A DNA stretch of 64,000 nt from Rhynchopus euleeides (GCA_963210315.1 OY723293.1:1550001-1614000), one strand, 5' to 3'. Numbered from the stretch's first letter, positions 31,349 to 41,755 are shown. Notes: generated by a model from the letters alone, not told the origin. Translations and numbers: made by a program.

Positions 31349-31533
31349 CTAGGGCCGTGTCGAAACGCGCAAAAACAGGGCCGAAACTGTCCCAGTCGAG
31401 CGGTTTGCAGGACCGAGCGGCCCGTTGACACTGTAAATCTCTAGGTTGCAGTGTCGGCACTGGGCGCCCTTCCTCGTGCCATTGAGATAGTCGGTGAACT
31501 CGTTGCGCGCCCACGCGGGGTTGTGCCCCGACA
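31349..31533 (-). pseudogene. BED-finger-like transposase fragment
   Basis: From an ATG at 31533 on the minus strand the frame reads MSGHNPAWARNEFTDYLN and then GAQCRHCNLEIY, which fits the Trp/Phe start and first Cys pair of a BED zinc finger. The His pair and the rest of a transposase are missing in this frame. Short, so the call is tentative. Confidence 0.3.
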
Positions 31534-31837
31534 TTTTCCCTGAGATTCGTGCCCCTCCAAGTGTCTCTCTTCTTGGGTGTTGATAGTGGGATAGAAGTGA
31601 CAATGGTGGATGGAGAGAAGAGTTCTCTGTGCTAGGAGCCCCTCGAAGTCAAAGTAGAACCTGCGGTCGCCCTCCAACCAGCTCCCAACCGGACAGTGAA
31701 GGCACCGGGCCCTCTCCAGGCCAAATGGCTGTCAACGTCTTTTTTTCCTCAGGTCCTCTGAGGAGAATTTGTGGGAAAATTCGTAATCGAGAGTGTCCAC
31801 TTTTTCGGAATTTCCAGGAATCCCGTCATTTTAGTAG

Positions 31838-32578
31838 TACAGCGAGGCGGACAGCCAGAGTGGCACGGGCCTCCAGCACAGGGACGCACACCACCCCGCC
31901 GACTCGAACACCGATCTCCGCGTGGCGAACTCGCTGGAGTACCTGCTGAAATTGACAGGCCGGCTGGAGAAGGAACAGAAGGAGCTGAAGAAGACCGTGG
32001 AGACGCAGGCGAAGCAGATCGCCACCCTGCAGAAGGCGCTGCAGCGGACGGAGGCCGAGCTGCCCGCCGATTTCTCCGCCCACATCGTGTCGACCTGGGG
32101 ATCGTCGATCGCCACTGTCCCCGGACGCAGGTTGGTGAAAGCTGAGGTATCCCGGGTTTTCCGACAGGCGGAGCTCAGCGATGCCCCGAGCTCACCAGAC
32201 TGGCAACACCAGCTCATCCAGGCCTTCGACGCTCTGTTTCAGACAATGGGACTGATCCGCGACGACGATGATCCGGATCGCTTTACCGAGGCCCTCCACA
32301 AGACAATCGTCGTTATGAACTCGCACTTTCTCCTGAAGGGGCGCGCGGGCGCCCGCCTCTACCTGGCAAAGGCGAAGATTATGGACCCAGCGAAGTACGA
32401 TGCGGTGACACACGGGCGCCTACTCCGGGAGGGGCGGGCCACGCAGGACGACACACAGGAGAGGCGGGCCGCGTTTCAGGAGCGGTTCCTGCAGGAGCGT
32501 AACACGCAGGACCGCCCCGCGCCCTACTCGGGAAAGGGCCATCACAAAGGACGGGGGGGGAAAGGCAAGCGACAGTGA
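31838..32578 (+). CDS. Gag-like protein of the retroelement
   Basis: Open frame from 31838 (after TAG TAG) to TGA at 32576; no ATG before the middle of the domain, so a GTG at 31922, an upstream exon or a lost start must be assumed. From 31922 it is 218 aa: heptad-rich coiled coil (about residues 5-50, RLEKEQKELKKTVETQAKQI), a globular middle, and a basic Gly/Lys-rich tail (GKGHHKGRGGKGKRQ) suited to RNA binding. No zinc knuckle. Confidence 0.6.
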   Translation, partial: YSEADSQSGTGLQHRDAHHPADSNTDLRVANSLEYLLKLTGRLEKEQKELKKTVETQAKQIATLQKALQRTEAELPADFSAHIVSTWGSSIATVPGRRLVKAEVSRVFRQAELSDAPSSPDWQHQLIQAFDALFQTMGLIRDDDDPDRFTEALHKTIVVMNSHFLLKGRAGARLYLAKAKIMDPAKYDAVTHGRLLREGRATQDDTQERRAAFQERFLQERNTQDRPAPYSGKGHHKGRGGKGKRQ

Positions 32579-35433
32579 CTCCCCGACACCAGCAGGGGAC
32601 GCCCGCGGGCCACGACCCTCCCCCCCGCCGCGGTAGTGTATGTGAAGGCAGTACCATCTGCCCCCCCGTCAACAAGAGGACGCCCCCGCAAGACCGAGAC
32701 GAGCGTGACCCCGGAGGAAGCAACCACCATTCGCCAGGAACTGCAACACACCCTGGCCCAAGCCCTCGCACCCACATACTGGGGGGCCCTCCGCCGCACA
32801 TACGACAGGTACTCGCAGTTCCGGGAAGGGTGGATGAAAGCGGAGAGGCGAACACTGCCACACGACGAAGGGGCGGTGCTGTGGGTCACGAAGCAACGGA
32901 AGGACGGGCTATCAGTGCAGTCCGCCCTCCAGTACCTCAACAACCTTGCAGCAGCACTCAGACGCTTCGCAGCGTTCCCCCTCGACGGAAAACAAATTGT
33001 GGCGGACTACAGGCGGGCGCTGAAACGGGGAGGAGCACTACGACCACTGAAGCAAGCAGAACCAGCAACAGCCCACAACATCCGGGAGGCGCTAGCGAAG
33101 GAGCCACGTCCCCTCGTGAAACTGCTGCTCGGCATCATGTGGGGGGGTGCGGCAAGGGCCTCGGACGCACTGCGCTTGGATGTGAAGGACGTCACAGCGG
33201 AAAAGCGCAGCGAGCCGATATACGTGCGCTGGACCCAGTCGAAGGCGGACCCCTTCCACATGGGTCACATCACAGGGATCTCCCTGCCGAAGGACCTACA
33301 CCGTATCCTCCGACACCGCCTCCGCAGGGCGCGCAGAGCAGGAGAGACGAGACTGTTCCCGGCGGACGTCACCTACCGGACCGTGGTAAAAGCCGTCAAG
33401 CGGGCACGGAGGGGGCTCACGGCACACTCTCTGCGGAGGGGGGCACTCACACAGCTTGCGCGAAAGAACGTTCCACTGGAGGAGGTGCGCCTCCTCTCGA
33501 GACACGCGACGGTCGACGGTGTGATGCGTTACGTATCAGCGGCGGAAAACGCACACGCGCGCGAGACAGCACAGGTGTCGGCGAAGATCGAGTGGTGAAG
33601 AAAAAACGACAGCAAGGGGGGACGACGCGCACACAGCCAAAACCCCTGACAGCAACCCACTTCCCGGGGACCACGAGGCTGTTCGCAGCGCGCCGCTACT
33701 ACGAAGATGCCACATCCGACGAAGCCGCGTCCGACCCACCACCCAGTGATGAGGAAGCGTGGAGCGAGGTGGATAGCGCAGAGTCGTACGGTCCGGGTGT
33801 CGAGGACCTCTACGGGGAGGACTTGGGTGTGTGCACGGGGGGGAAGGTGATACGGCCAGCCAACGCGAAGACGGAGCTGTCGGAGGAAGAGGACTACATC
33901 GCGGAGATCTGCACCTCGCGCCTCAATCTCAAGGAACTGCGACGGTTGGACAGCGAGGGTGAACTGACGGGGGTCTTGGACCTCATCACCAAGCCAGCCG
34001 CTTTCGCTGACGCACTGCTTCCCGAGGCCCGCCAAGAACTACGTAAAACGGGGAGGAAGGTATCACGCCACATGTTGCACCACCTGGACACCTTGGTTGA
34101 GTATGGCGTCCTGACGGAGGCGGATGCACACCCGTACCTCACGCTGCCAGCGTTCACCGTGTCCAAGAAGTCTGGGGGCCAACGTTTCATCGTCGACGCA
34201 AGGCGGCTAAATGCACTGATGACACGCCCACCGGACATGCGTTTGCAGGACATCACGGAGGTGACACAGCGAGTGGCCGCGGCGAGCTGGGTGGTGATGG
34301 CAGATGCACGCAGCTGGTTCTACCAGTTCCCCGTACACAAGGAGATCCAACGCTATTTCGAAGTGCGCCTAGGCGGGGAGAGAAAGACATTCGTGAAGAC
34401 CTTCCTGACTGTCATGTGCATGGGGTGGTCACATTCCCCGGCAATCGCGAACCGCAGCGCACGCGTGCTGCTCCCGCCAGAGCACGGAATAGTCTGGATT
34501 GACAACTTCATCGCTGTCGGAGACTCCCTACCAGAGGCACAGGCGAGGTACGCCGACTTCATCAGCCGCTGCGAGAAGGTGGGGGCCGCCCTGAACTTCG
34601 ACGACACACAACACGGCGTGCCGCTGCAGGACTTCACAGTGTTCGGGATCCACTTCGACCTGACGCGACACCGTTTCCACATGGACACAGCCTGGGTGCA
34701 AAAAGTCCTCGGACGGGAAGAGTACAAGGAAGTCGTCAACGGCCACACGACACCACGCAGGGCGTTCAGAGTATTCGGGTCTTTCGTCTGGCAGTCGTAT
34801 GTGATGCGGACACCGATGTGTTACATGCCAGCCGTGTTGTCCTTCGTGCGGCGCATCGCGAAGCAGACGCACTCAAACAACGCCCGATGGGACTCCAGGG
34901 TCGCAGTACCTCCGTCGGTGCAGGCGGAGACAGTGGCGCGGGCACGCCTCATCGAGGACAACGAGTGGTATACGCCGCAGAACCCGCCACCGACCATTGA
35001 GCTCTGGACAGACGCGTCATCCACGGCGTGGGCGGCGGTGCTCGTGCTGCCGGGAGGGGAGTCAGTGTCCCAAGGGGCGTTCGAAGGGAGCGACGCGGAC
35101 ACGAACATCTTCCTGAAGGAAGCGTATGCAGTGTGGCAGGGGGTGCGCATGATGCAGCGTGTGAGGGAGGCAAGCGTAACCTGCCACATAGACAACCTCG
35201 GCCTGGTGTTCGCGCTCCGGAAGGGCCACTGCGCCAACTACCGAGGCAACCTCCTGCTGCAGGAGATATACACAACAGCGCGCCGCCAGCAGATACGACT
35301 TATTCCACACTGGGTTGCGACCCACGACCAACGCGCAGACGCGTACACGCGAGGGACGCAGGCCACACACCCCGTGGAGTTGCCACCAGTGTCGATGCCA
35401 CCTACACTTTTACCAGCGCGCCCGCCTCGTTGA
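32503..35433 (+). CDS. Reverse transcriptase-RNase H of the retroelement
   Basis: The frame is stop-free from 32503 to the TAG/TGA-ended 35433 and overlaps the last 75 nt of gag and all of the recombinase. Recognisable homology starts near 33900. RT motif A is VVMADARSWFYQF (Asp codon at 34303), motif B MGWSHSPAIANRSAR, motif C VWIDNFIAVG (34498-34506; second Asp replaced by Asn). RNase H follows: ELWTDAS (Asp at 35011), LKEAYAVW, CHIDNLGL and HDQRADAYTRG. The region over the recombinase is Pro/Arg/Gly-rich with no domain. No ATG occurs in this frame before about 34070, so expression by -1 frameshift from gag or another fusion route is likely. Confidence 0.75.
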   Translation, partial: HAGPPRALLGKGPSQRTGGERQATVTPRHQQGTPAGHDPPPRRGSVCEGSTICPPVNKRTPPQDRDERDPGGSNHHSPGTATHPGPSPRTHILGGPPPHIRQVLAVPGRVDESGEANTATRRRGGAVGHEATEGRAISAVRPPVPQQPCSSTQTLRSVPPRRKTNCGGLQAGAETGRSTTTTEASRTSNSPQHPGGASEGATSPRETAARHHVGGCGKGLGRTALGCEGRHSGKAQRADIRALDPVEGGPLPHGSHHRDLPAEGPTPYPPTPPPQGAQSRRDETVPGGRHLPDRGKSRQAGTEGAHGTLSAEGGTHTACAKERSTGGGAPPLETRDGRRCDALRISGGKRTRARDSTGVGEDRVVKKKRQQGGTTRTQPKPLTATHFPGTTRLFAARRYYEDATSDEAASDPPPSDEEAWSEVDSAESYGPGVEDLYGEDLGVCTGGKVIRPANAKTELSEEEDYIAEICTSRLNLKELRRLDSEGELTGVLDLITKPAAFADALLPEARQELRKTGRKVSRHMLHHLDTLVEYGVLTEADAHPYLTLPAFTVSKKSGGQRFIVDARRLNALMTRPPDMRLQDITEVTQRVAAASWVVMADARSWFYQFPVHKEIQRYFEVRLGGERKTFVKTFLTVMCMGWSHSPAIANRSARVLLPPEHGIVWIDNFIAVGDSLPEAQARYADFISRCEKVGAALNFDDTQHGVPLQDFTVFGIHFDLTRHRFHMDTAWVQKVLGREEYKEVVNGHTTPRRAFRVFGSFVWQSYVMRTPMCYMPAVLSFVRRIAKQTHSNNARWDSRVAVPPSVQAETVARARLIEDNEWYTPQNPPPTIELWTDASSTAWAAVLVLPGGESVSQGAFEGSDADTNIFLKEAYAVWQGVRMMQRVREASVTCHIDNLGLVFALRKGHCANYRGNLLLQEIYTTARRQQIRLIPHWVATHDQRADAYTRGTQATHPVELPPVSMPPTLLPARPPR
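32636..33598 (+). CDS. Tyrosine recombinase of the retroelement
   Basis: Opens after TAG at 32633-32635 and ends at TGA 33596-33598. The first ATG is at 32834. Signature residues are present: Arg in GGAARASDALRL, the HxxR motif AHSLRRGALTQLA, a late His in LLSRHATVDGVM and the nucleophile Tyr in MRYVSAAE. An N-terminal helical core-binding region (TPEEATTIRQELQHTL) precedes. All catalytic residues (R, H-x-x-R, H, Y) are intact, so the enzyme could be active. It would integrate or circularise the element's cDNA. It lies in the same frame as gag, separated by two stops. Confidence 0.85.
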   Translation: MYVKAVPSAPPSTRGRPRKTETSVTPEEATTIRQELQHTLAQALAPTYWGALRRTYDRYSQFREGWMKAERRTLPHDEGAVLWVTKQRKDGLSVQSALQYLNNLAAALRRFAAFPLDGKQIVADYRRALKRGGALRPLKQAEPATAHNIREALAKEPRPLVKLLLGIMWGGAARASDALRLDVKDVTAEKRSEPIYVRWTQSKADPFHMGHITGISLPKDLHRILRHRLRRARRAGETRLFPADVTYRTVVKAVKRARRGLTAHSLRRGALTQLARKNVPLEEVRLLSRHATVDGVMRYVSAAENAHARETAQVSAKIEW

Positions 35434-35470
35434 GAACGAGACGGACACGTCCCTCCGGATGAGGGTCCTG

Positions 35471-35545
35471 GTGTAGAAGCGTCAACGCAACAAACAAAAG
35501 GAAATTCATCAGAGCGGTTGTAGCTGTGAAGTGATAGGGCGCTTT
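35471..35545 (+). repeat. Dispersed repeat family R, 3' part of module 2
   Basis: From GTGTAGAAGCGTCAACGC to GATAGGGCGCTTTT, directly after the retroelement's last frame. It may be part of that element's 3' region or an independent repeat. Confidence 0.75.
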
Positions 35546-37029
35546 TCTGGTTCGGATTTTTTTTTGCTCGCACTTATTTATCTGGGACCGAAGCCCTGCC
35601 CTCGAAACGGATACCTCTCAAAACTCACCCCCCCCCCCCTCACACACTGCCCGTAGAAGACGGGGGGTGCCGAGACCTTCTTGCCCTGTGCAAAGCAGGA
35701 CGAGAGCTGGCCCGGTTGAAACCCCCCTTCTTTCAGTCACAATAAGTAGTCACCCAGCCCCCCCTCCCCCTTCTTTGGGAGAACGCCGAGGGGCGGGCGT
35801 GTTGTGTATTGTGTGCACTGTTCCCCCTTGAGAGTATATTTCGCTAAACCTGGGAAGCTTCTCGGCAACGGCTGGCGTTATGCTCGTAATAGGGGGGTGT
35901 TCACCCAAAAAGACGCGATATTCTGCTGATGAACGAAGGCCCTTTAGTTTCCTAATGGCATAGTATGATACCGGCATTCATGTTTTACGGCGCTCGGTCG
36001 GTGATGTGCCCCTTTTTCGAGATGACTGCAGTGTGCTCAGTGCACTGCAGCCATCCCACCTTGATGCCGATGCATATATCTTGACCTGTCACATGTCACA
36101 TGCTCTTCTATCCAGCTGCCCCAAATCCACAAGCCGCATCATTTGGAACCGAAATTGCGAACTGGCCGGAGATGAGTACACTGGTTTTGCACGCCCCGCG
36201 TGTTGCTTCTGCGATCTGGCACGCCTCACGCAGGACGATGGCCCTTCTCACGCCCCAGCTTGCCCACACAGGCCGACCACCTTGAGGCTGTCGGACTGCG
36301 TGTGGCGCTCACACAAACCCAGCCCCCACCACACCCTCCCTTCCCGGATGCTGTGTGCTGCTTCCACCGGACGATACTGTGTGTGACGGCCAGCCCCCAT
36401 ACTACCGTCGTACAATCATGGTTCGTGCCGTTGTTGCTTCATATAGCGACTGGGCACATGTTTCTGGATTCGCCGGCTTTGGCGCACAAACAGCAGCCCT
36501 ATTTTTTATTGGGCGCGCCTTTCTTGACCCCAGCATCCCTCCTCCCCACCTCCACCCCCCCCCCCCCCTGACTCTGAAGAGTGCGGTGCCCCGTGGGGCC
36601 TTGATCCTACGCTCCGCTTCGCTCTGACCTGGGGTTGCTCTTTCCTCTATCCTGGGGTCCGTTCTGTTCTGGGGGCCCGTATTTTTTTGTGTTGTGAAGT
36701 CTCAAGCAGGCGGAACTTGTCTGCCCGTTCGTTGCTTATTGCAAGGAGCGGTGGCCGTTTCTTCACACGGAACAAGAGCCTTTGTCACAGTGAAGAAGAT
36801 AGTTGGGTAGCGCTTGTGGGTGACACATTACAAGCTAGCTGTTCTTGCTTTTGCAAGAAGCTAGCTTTTCGCACTAAAAAGACTCGTGGCAGCGTTTGGT
36901 ATCTGCACACATGCACTAGCAGGCACCGTTCGTACAAACAAAAAACAAAGTTGAGGCACCAGGTGTGGATCTATTTCACGGAATGAAAATAGGAATTTGG
37001 GGTGAAAATATTTTTTGCACTATTTTCAT
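35546..37029. other. Intergenic spacer with dispersed repeats
   Basis: Contains dispersed-repeat pieces at about 36475-36500 (TTTGGCGCACAAACAGCAGC), 36765-36835 and 36858-36950, the last recurring at about 42998-43090. C runs at about 35630 and 36548. No gene seen. Confidence 0.5.
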
Positions 37030-38703
37030 GGTTGCATAGCGGCCGTTTTAAAAAATCCCTTGTATTTTGTGGACTTGCAAAAACGGCCGCTGATTTTCAG
37101 CATTTTAAAAAACGGCCGTTTTTTTTACCTGGGAATTTTGTATGGGGCGTGGGTCAGCAGGCGAGATCCCACCACCAGGAGTGCCTCCCCACTGCAAGGG
37201 ATACCCTGCAGCAAGCATTGTGAGCGCGCCTTCAAGTATGATGCGAAGAGTTCAGACTTTGTGGACCACTTTGACGGACCGCGCCATATCAAGAAGAAGA
37301 AGAACGCAGCGTTGAAAGTGCAGAGCCAGGGAAACAGCTGGCGCTGTCGGAGTGCGATACCCTCAGTGGCAGGCTTGCAACTTCGGATCGCCCGGGGTGC
37401 GTTGTTCACCGGATCACCGGCTGGCATGATGCATGATGCTGTCAAGAAGTGTGTCCCGAGGAGGGGCTGAACATGGTTGCGGCCAATCTAGGCACGTGTG
37501 TCGTGGATGACCGTGCAGGCAGAGGTGGGCAGGTGTCGCTCACTGGCATCAGGGCTCTTCCGACAGAGCTTTCCCTTGATCTCGGCGACAGCACCCCGGA
37601 TGAGAAGGACACCGCCTTCGCTGATTTATTCCCGAAGGCACGGGCGATCATCCCGGGCAATATGCAGCACCAGCTGGATGGGTTCACGACCGCACTGGCG
37701 CTGAAGGATGTGCTGTGCCACATCTCTGACGCAGCTGAGAGGGAGAAGCAGGCGAGCAAGACGGCACCACCGGCCGTGCGATCCCGCTTCTCTCCGACAC
37801 ACACTACCTGCACCGCTTGAGTGGATCTGCACCTTGCACCACGTCCCCGGGCATTTATACAATCTTCCGGGCCCGCTGCAGGACAGCGGCCCTGCTACGT
37901 GTGCGTCGCTTCTGCGGTTGGCAGAGATGCCCACGAAATCGCTGGGCTCGAGTCCCACCTGCAGGCCGCCGTCCGCCTGACGGCACCCCTCGCATCGCTG
38001 CTCCAGAAGTATGCGCAGCTGGGTGTGCCAACGGCGTGCCCCTGTCGACGCATGTACACCGACATTGAGAATGTCATCGAGAAAGTGTCTGAGGTGGGGA
38101 AGTACGACCCCCCAGTGCCCCTGGCAGGGGAGCTGGCCTGGGCTGGCGACCGCATGCGCAGAAGGTGGGACGGCACGGAATCAGGGAAGTCCTTCTGGTT
38201 TGCGGTCCGCCGTCTGTGCCCGAGCGCGTACGGCCGCATTAGTCGTAGGGGTGTCAGAACTCCGGTGCCACCTCCCCTCTGTTTCGGGGAGGTCACGAGC
38301 AGGGCCTGGGTGATCTACGACGAGGCCACCACGTTCCGAGGGTGTGCTGGATTTCTGGGACAACCCGGGGGCGAACCGGGCTGCTACACTCCTCTCTGCT
38401 CTCGGGTGTCTGCTGCTTGTCGAGCGACAGGCAGGGCGGAAGCCATTTTTCTTTGTACAGTCGACAGAGAATCGCAGTGCCCAATGTCATGTGCAGGCAA
38501 CAGGGAGCTGTCAAGTGTGTTTCCTCAGCTCGGTACGGTACGCAGGAGGCGAATCTCCAAAGGAAAATAGGAGGGGGAAAAAAACGGCCGTTTTTTCGCC
38601 AACAAAACATGAAAACGGCCGTTTTTATATTTCGGTAGCAGGAACTGAGGTAGTGAATTCTCAGAAAATCCACTCCCTCCATGACGGCCGTTATGACACT
38701 ATG
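37030..38703 (+). repeat. Inverted duplication, arm 1
   Basis: 1674 bp, nearly identical in reverse complement to 39655-41850 once the 518-bp insertion and its extra 8-bp target copy are removed. Ends: GGTTGCATAGCGGCCG outside and GACACTATG inside. Contains several AAAACGGCCGTTTT palindromes near both ends. Confidence 0.95.
37140..38570 (+). pseudogene. Degenerate BED-finger protein (transposase-like), arm 1
   Basis: The first frame (to 37470) has IPCSKHCERAFKYDAKSSDFVDHFDGPRH, shown here only by its key parts: Cys-x3-Cys, FKYDAKSS, then His-x5-His followed by a Lys cluster. This fits a slightly altered BED zinc finger. The coding potential then moves to another frame (37449-37820, TELSLDLGDSTPDEKD... 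DVLCHISDAAEREKQ), an in-frame stop at 37818, and a third segment (37821-38570, IENVIEKVSEVGKYDPP). No RNase H-fold transposase motif was identified. Frameshifts and stops make it a relic unless spliced. Confidence 0.4.
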
Positions 38704-39654
38704 TTATTTTCCTTTGGATTTTCTTGTGACCCTACTTGGTATTGGCAGAAAATTTTTATGTTCCCGGTCTTGGATGTGCTCAAACAGTCAAAAGAACACA
38801 TTTTCCGGGTGCAAAAAAATATTTGCACCTGGGGGTGGAGAGGGGGGTCGGAGGGCGGTGGTGTGAGAGGCTTGCTCTCGAGCTCAAACCAACAGATGTT
38901 CACTACCGTGGCCTCCGGCGGCTGGGGGGCTCCGCCCCCCAGACCCCCCTGTGGCTTGTGCCTGGTCTTGGAGCCAAGTCCTTGCGCGTACGGGGCTGTG
39001 GCATATCGGTTCCAGCACCCTCGCGGGAGGCTGGGCCCGATCACTGATCTCTAAGAGACGAACCACCTTGCGAATGCGATCGGGTTTGCGGGCTTGCGGC
39101 CATGACATCTCGAAAGGGTCGTCGTGGGCCCGTAATCATGTTTCGGGTTCGACTTGATGGGCATCCGTGGCGAGGAACCACGTGTATGTGTGCAAGGAAG
39201 CAAGGAGATACCACGCCAGGAGCCACACAGCACCAGGTCGACCTGGGTCTGATCGAGCTCAGGGGGAAGGAATCACAGTCACCAAAGTGATATCACCACC
39301 GCCGGCCTCAACCACCAAACGGCAACCGCAGAAGTTCCGCTATTCTCACAAGGGAAGGCGCCCTGGGATGTAGCAGTAATTTGTGTGCAGCATCAAGTGG
39401 CACTGACCGCCTTGAACAGAGAGGTAGTGTACAGATGGCGAGCAGTGGGAGGGCGTGCTGTGTCCTTCCACTTCCCCATCTACCTCCATTCGTTCACCGT
39501 TGTTGATAGCGATTTTTTCGCCATTTTTCGAATCGTATGCATCGGTCAGGCCGAGTGAATCAAAATAGCGCAAAAATCACACCAAAATCTGTGTCTGAGG
39601 CACAGAAATCGTGCAAAAAAGCACCTAAAAAAAGTGCAAAAAAACCACAATAGG
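38704..39654. other. Spacer between inverted arms
   Basis: 951 bp with a GC hairpin (about 38897-38954) followed by CAAGTCCTTGCGCGTA, a sequence also following the copy at 9047. A CCCGATCACTG at about 39036-39046 resembles the right end of the hAT-like elements, but no partner end was found. Confidence 0.6.
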
Positions 39655-39720
39655 CATAGTGTCATAACGGCCGTCATGGAGGGAGTGGATTTTCTGAGAA
39701 TTCACTACCTCAGTTCCCGC

Positions 39721-40238
39721 CAGTGATCTCGCTGGGCTCGTGCCCAAAACTTTAATAGGTAGGGCAGCTGCCCTACCTGGTAAAGGGGGCAAAAAAAATT
39801 TGCGCGCTTCGCGCGCGAACGTGAGCGCTCGGCTAGTGAATCATCTGTGTTTCTCGTACCACAGGCGCTCGGCTGGTGGACCATCCGTGTCTATCGTACC
39901 ACAGGCGGTTCATGACATCCAGGAGCCAGCAGACCGCCCTCAGGGGGTCTGGGGGGCGGAGCCCCCCAGCCGCCGGAGGCCACGGTAGTGAACATATGTT
40001 CTCAGGCTGACATATCGTCCATGACATGTTAAGCACAGACCAAATTCGGTGGGTCATTGGGTCGACAGTCCGGAATAGCCTTGCTACCGGGCCCCAGTGG
40101 GGCCCAGGGGGCGGGGGCAGATCAGAAATAATATCTTTGGTAGGGCAGGCTGGTCAGGCCTGCCCTACCTAGGTTTCGGGCAGAAATTAAATAGGTAGGG
40201 CAGCTGCCCTACCTGCCTGACCAGGCGCGAGATCGCTG
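39721..40238. mobile_element. hAT-like non-autonomous element, insertion proven by empty site
   Basis: 518 bp. Ends CAGTGATCTCGC (left) and GCGAGATCGCTG (right) form an inverted pair with one mismatch. Flanks are GTTCCCGC at 39713-39720 and 40239-40246; the other arm of the inverted duplication has a single GTTCCTGC at the matching place (about 38637-38644, read in reverse), so the pre-insertion site is visible. Subterminal TAGGTAGGGCAGCTGCCCTACC palindromes occur at both ends, and the GC hairpin is at about 39941-39998. No coding capacity. Confidence 0.92.
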
Positions 40239-41409
40239 GTTCCCGCTACCGAAATATAAAAACGGCCGTTTTCATGTTTTGTTGGCGAAAAAACGGCCGT
40301 TTTTTTCCCCCTCCTATTTTCCTTTGGAGATTCGCCTCCTGTACCGAGCTGAGGAAACACACTTGACAACTCCCTGTTGCCTGCACATGACATTGGGCAC
40401 TGCGATTCTCTGTCGACTGTACAAAGAAAAATGGCTTCCGCCCTGCCTGTCGCTCGACAAGCAGCAGACACCCGAGAGCAGAGAGGAGTGTAGCAGCCCG
40501 GTTCGCCCCCGGGTTGTCCCAGAAATCCAGCACACCCTCGGAACGTGGTGGCCTCGTCGTAGATCACCCAGGCCCTGCTCGTGACCTCCCCGAAACAGAG
40601 GGGAGGTGGCACCGGAGTTCTGACACCCCTACGACTCATGCGGCCGTACGCGCTCGGGCACAGACGGCGGACCGCAAACCAGAAGGACTTCCCTGACTCC
40701 GTGCCGCCCCACCTTCTGCGCATGCGGTCGCCAGCCCAGGCCAGCTCCCCTGCCAGGGGCACTGGGGGGTCGTACTTCCCCACCTCAGACACTTTCTCGA
40801 TGACATTCTCAATGTCGGTGTACACTGCGTCGACAGGGGCACGCCGTTGGCACACCCAGCTGCGCATCGCAGTACTTCTGGAGCAGCGATGCGAGGGGTG
40901 CCGTCAGGCGGACGGCGGCCTGCAGGTGGGACTCGAGCCCAGCGATTTCGTGGGCATCTCTGCCAACCGCAGAAGCGACGCACACGTAGCAGGGCCGCTG
41001 TCCTGCAGCGGGCCCGGAAGATTGTATAAATGCCCGGGGACGTGGTGCAAGGTGCAGATCCACTCAAGCGGTGCAGGTAGTGTGTGTCGGAGAGAAGCGG
41101 GATCGCACGGCCGGTGGTGCCGTCTTGCTCGCCTGCTTCTCCCTCTCAGCTGCGTCAGAGATGTGGCACAGCACATCCTTCAGCGCCAGTGCGGTCGTGA
41201 ACCCATCCAGCTGGTGCTGCATATTGCCCGGGATGATCGCCCGTGCCTTCGGGAATAAATCAGCGAAGGCGGTGTCCTTCTCAGCCGGGGTGCTGTCGCC
41301 GAGATCAAGGGAAAGCTCTGTCGGAAGAGCCCTGATGCCAGTGAGCGACACCCACCTCTGCCTGCACGGTCATCCACGACACCCGTGCCTAGATTGGCCG
41401 CAACCATGT

Positions 41410-41755
41410 TCAGCCCCTCCTCGGGACACACTTCTTGACAGCATCATGCACCATGCCAGCCGGTGATCCGGTGAACAACGCACCCCGGGCGATCCGAAGT
41501 TGCAAGCCTGCCACTGAGGGTATCGCACTCCGACAGCGCCAGCTGTTTCCCTGGCTCTGCACTTTCAACGCTGCGTTCTTCTTCTTCTTGATATGGCGCG
41601 GTCCGTCAAAGTGGTCCACGAAGTCTGAACTCTTCGCATCATACTTGAAGGCGCGCTCACAATGCTTGCTGCAGGGTATCCCTTGCAGTGGGGAGGCACT
41701 CCTGGTGGTGGGATCTCGCCTGCTGACCCACGCCCCATACAAAATTCCCAGGTAA
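41410..41755 (-). pseudogene. Degenerate BED-finger protein, arm 2
   Basis: Minus-strand counterpart of the first frame in arm 1, with the same finger residues and stop. Later segments in 40250-41410 match those of arm 1 with minor indels. Confidence 0.4.

Larger units (their letters stand above)
31838..35545 (+). mobile_element. VIPER-like tyrosine-recombinase retroelement
   Basis: Three overlapping or adjoining frames: gag-like coiled-coil protein (to 32578), tyrosine recombinase (32636-33598), reverse transcriptase plus RNase H (to 35433). This order, with the recombinase before the reverse transcriptase, is that of VIPER elements of trypanosomatids rather than Ngaro or DIRS. It is followed by a copy of the dispersed repeat (35471-35545). 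Terminal repeats were not resolved. None of the three frames has an ATG near its expected N-terminus. Confidence 0.75.

Noticed and set aside
33601..33607. AAAAAAC heptamer as the recombinase-to-RT frameshift site
   Set aside because: It lies three bases after the recombinase stop codon, so a ribosome in that frame would already have terminated.
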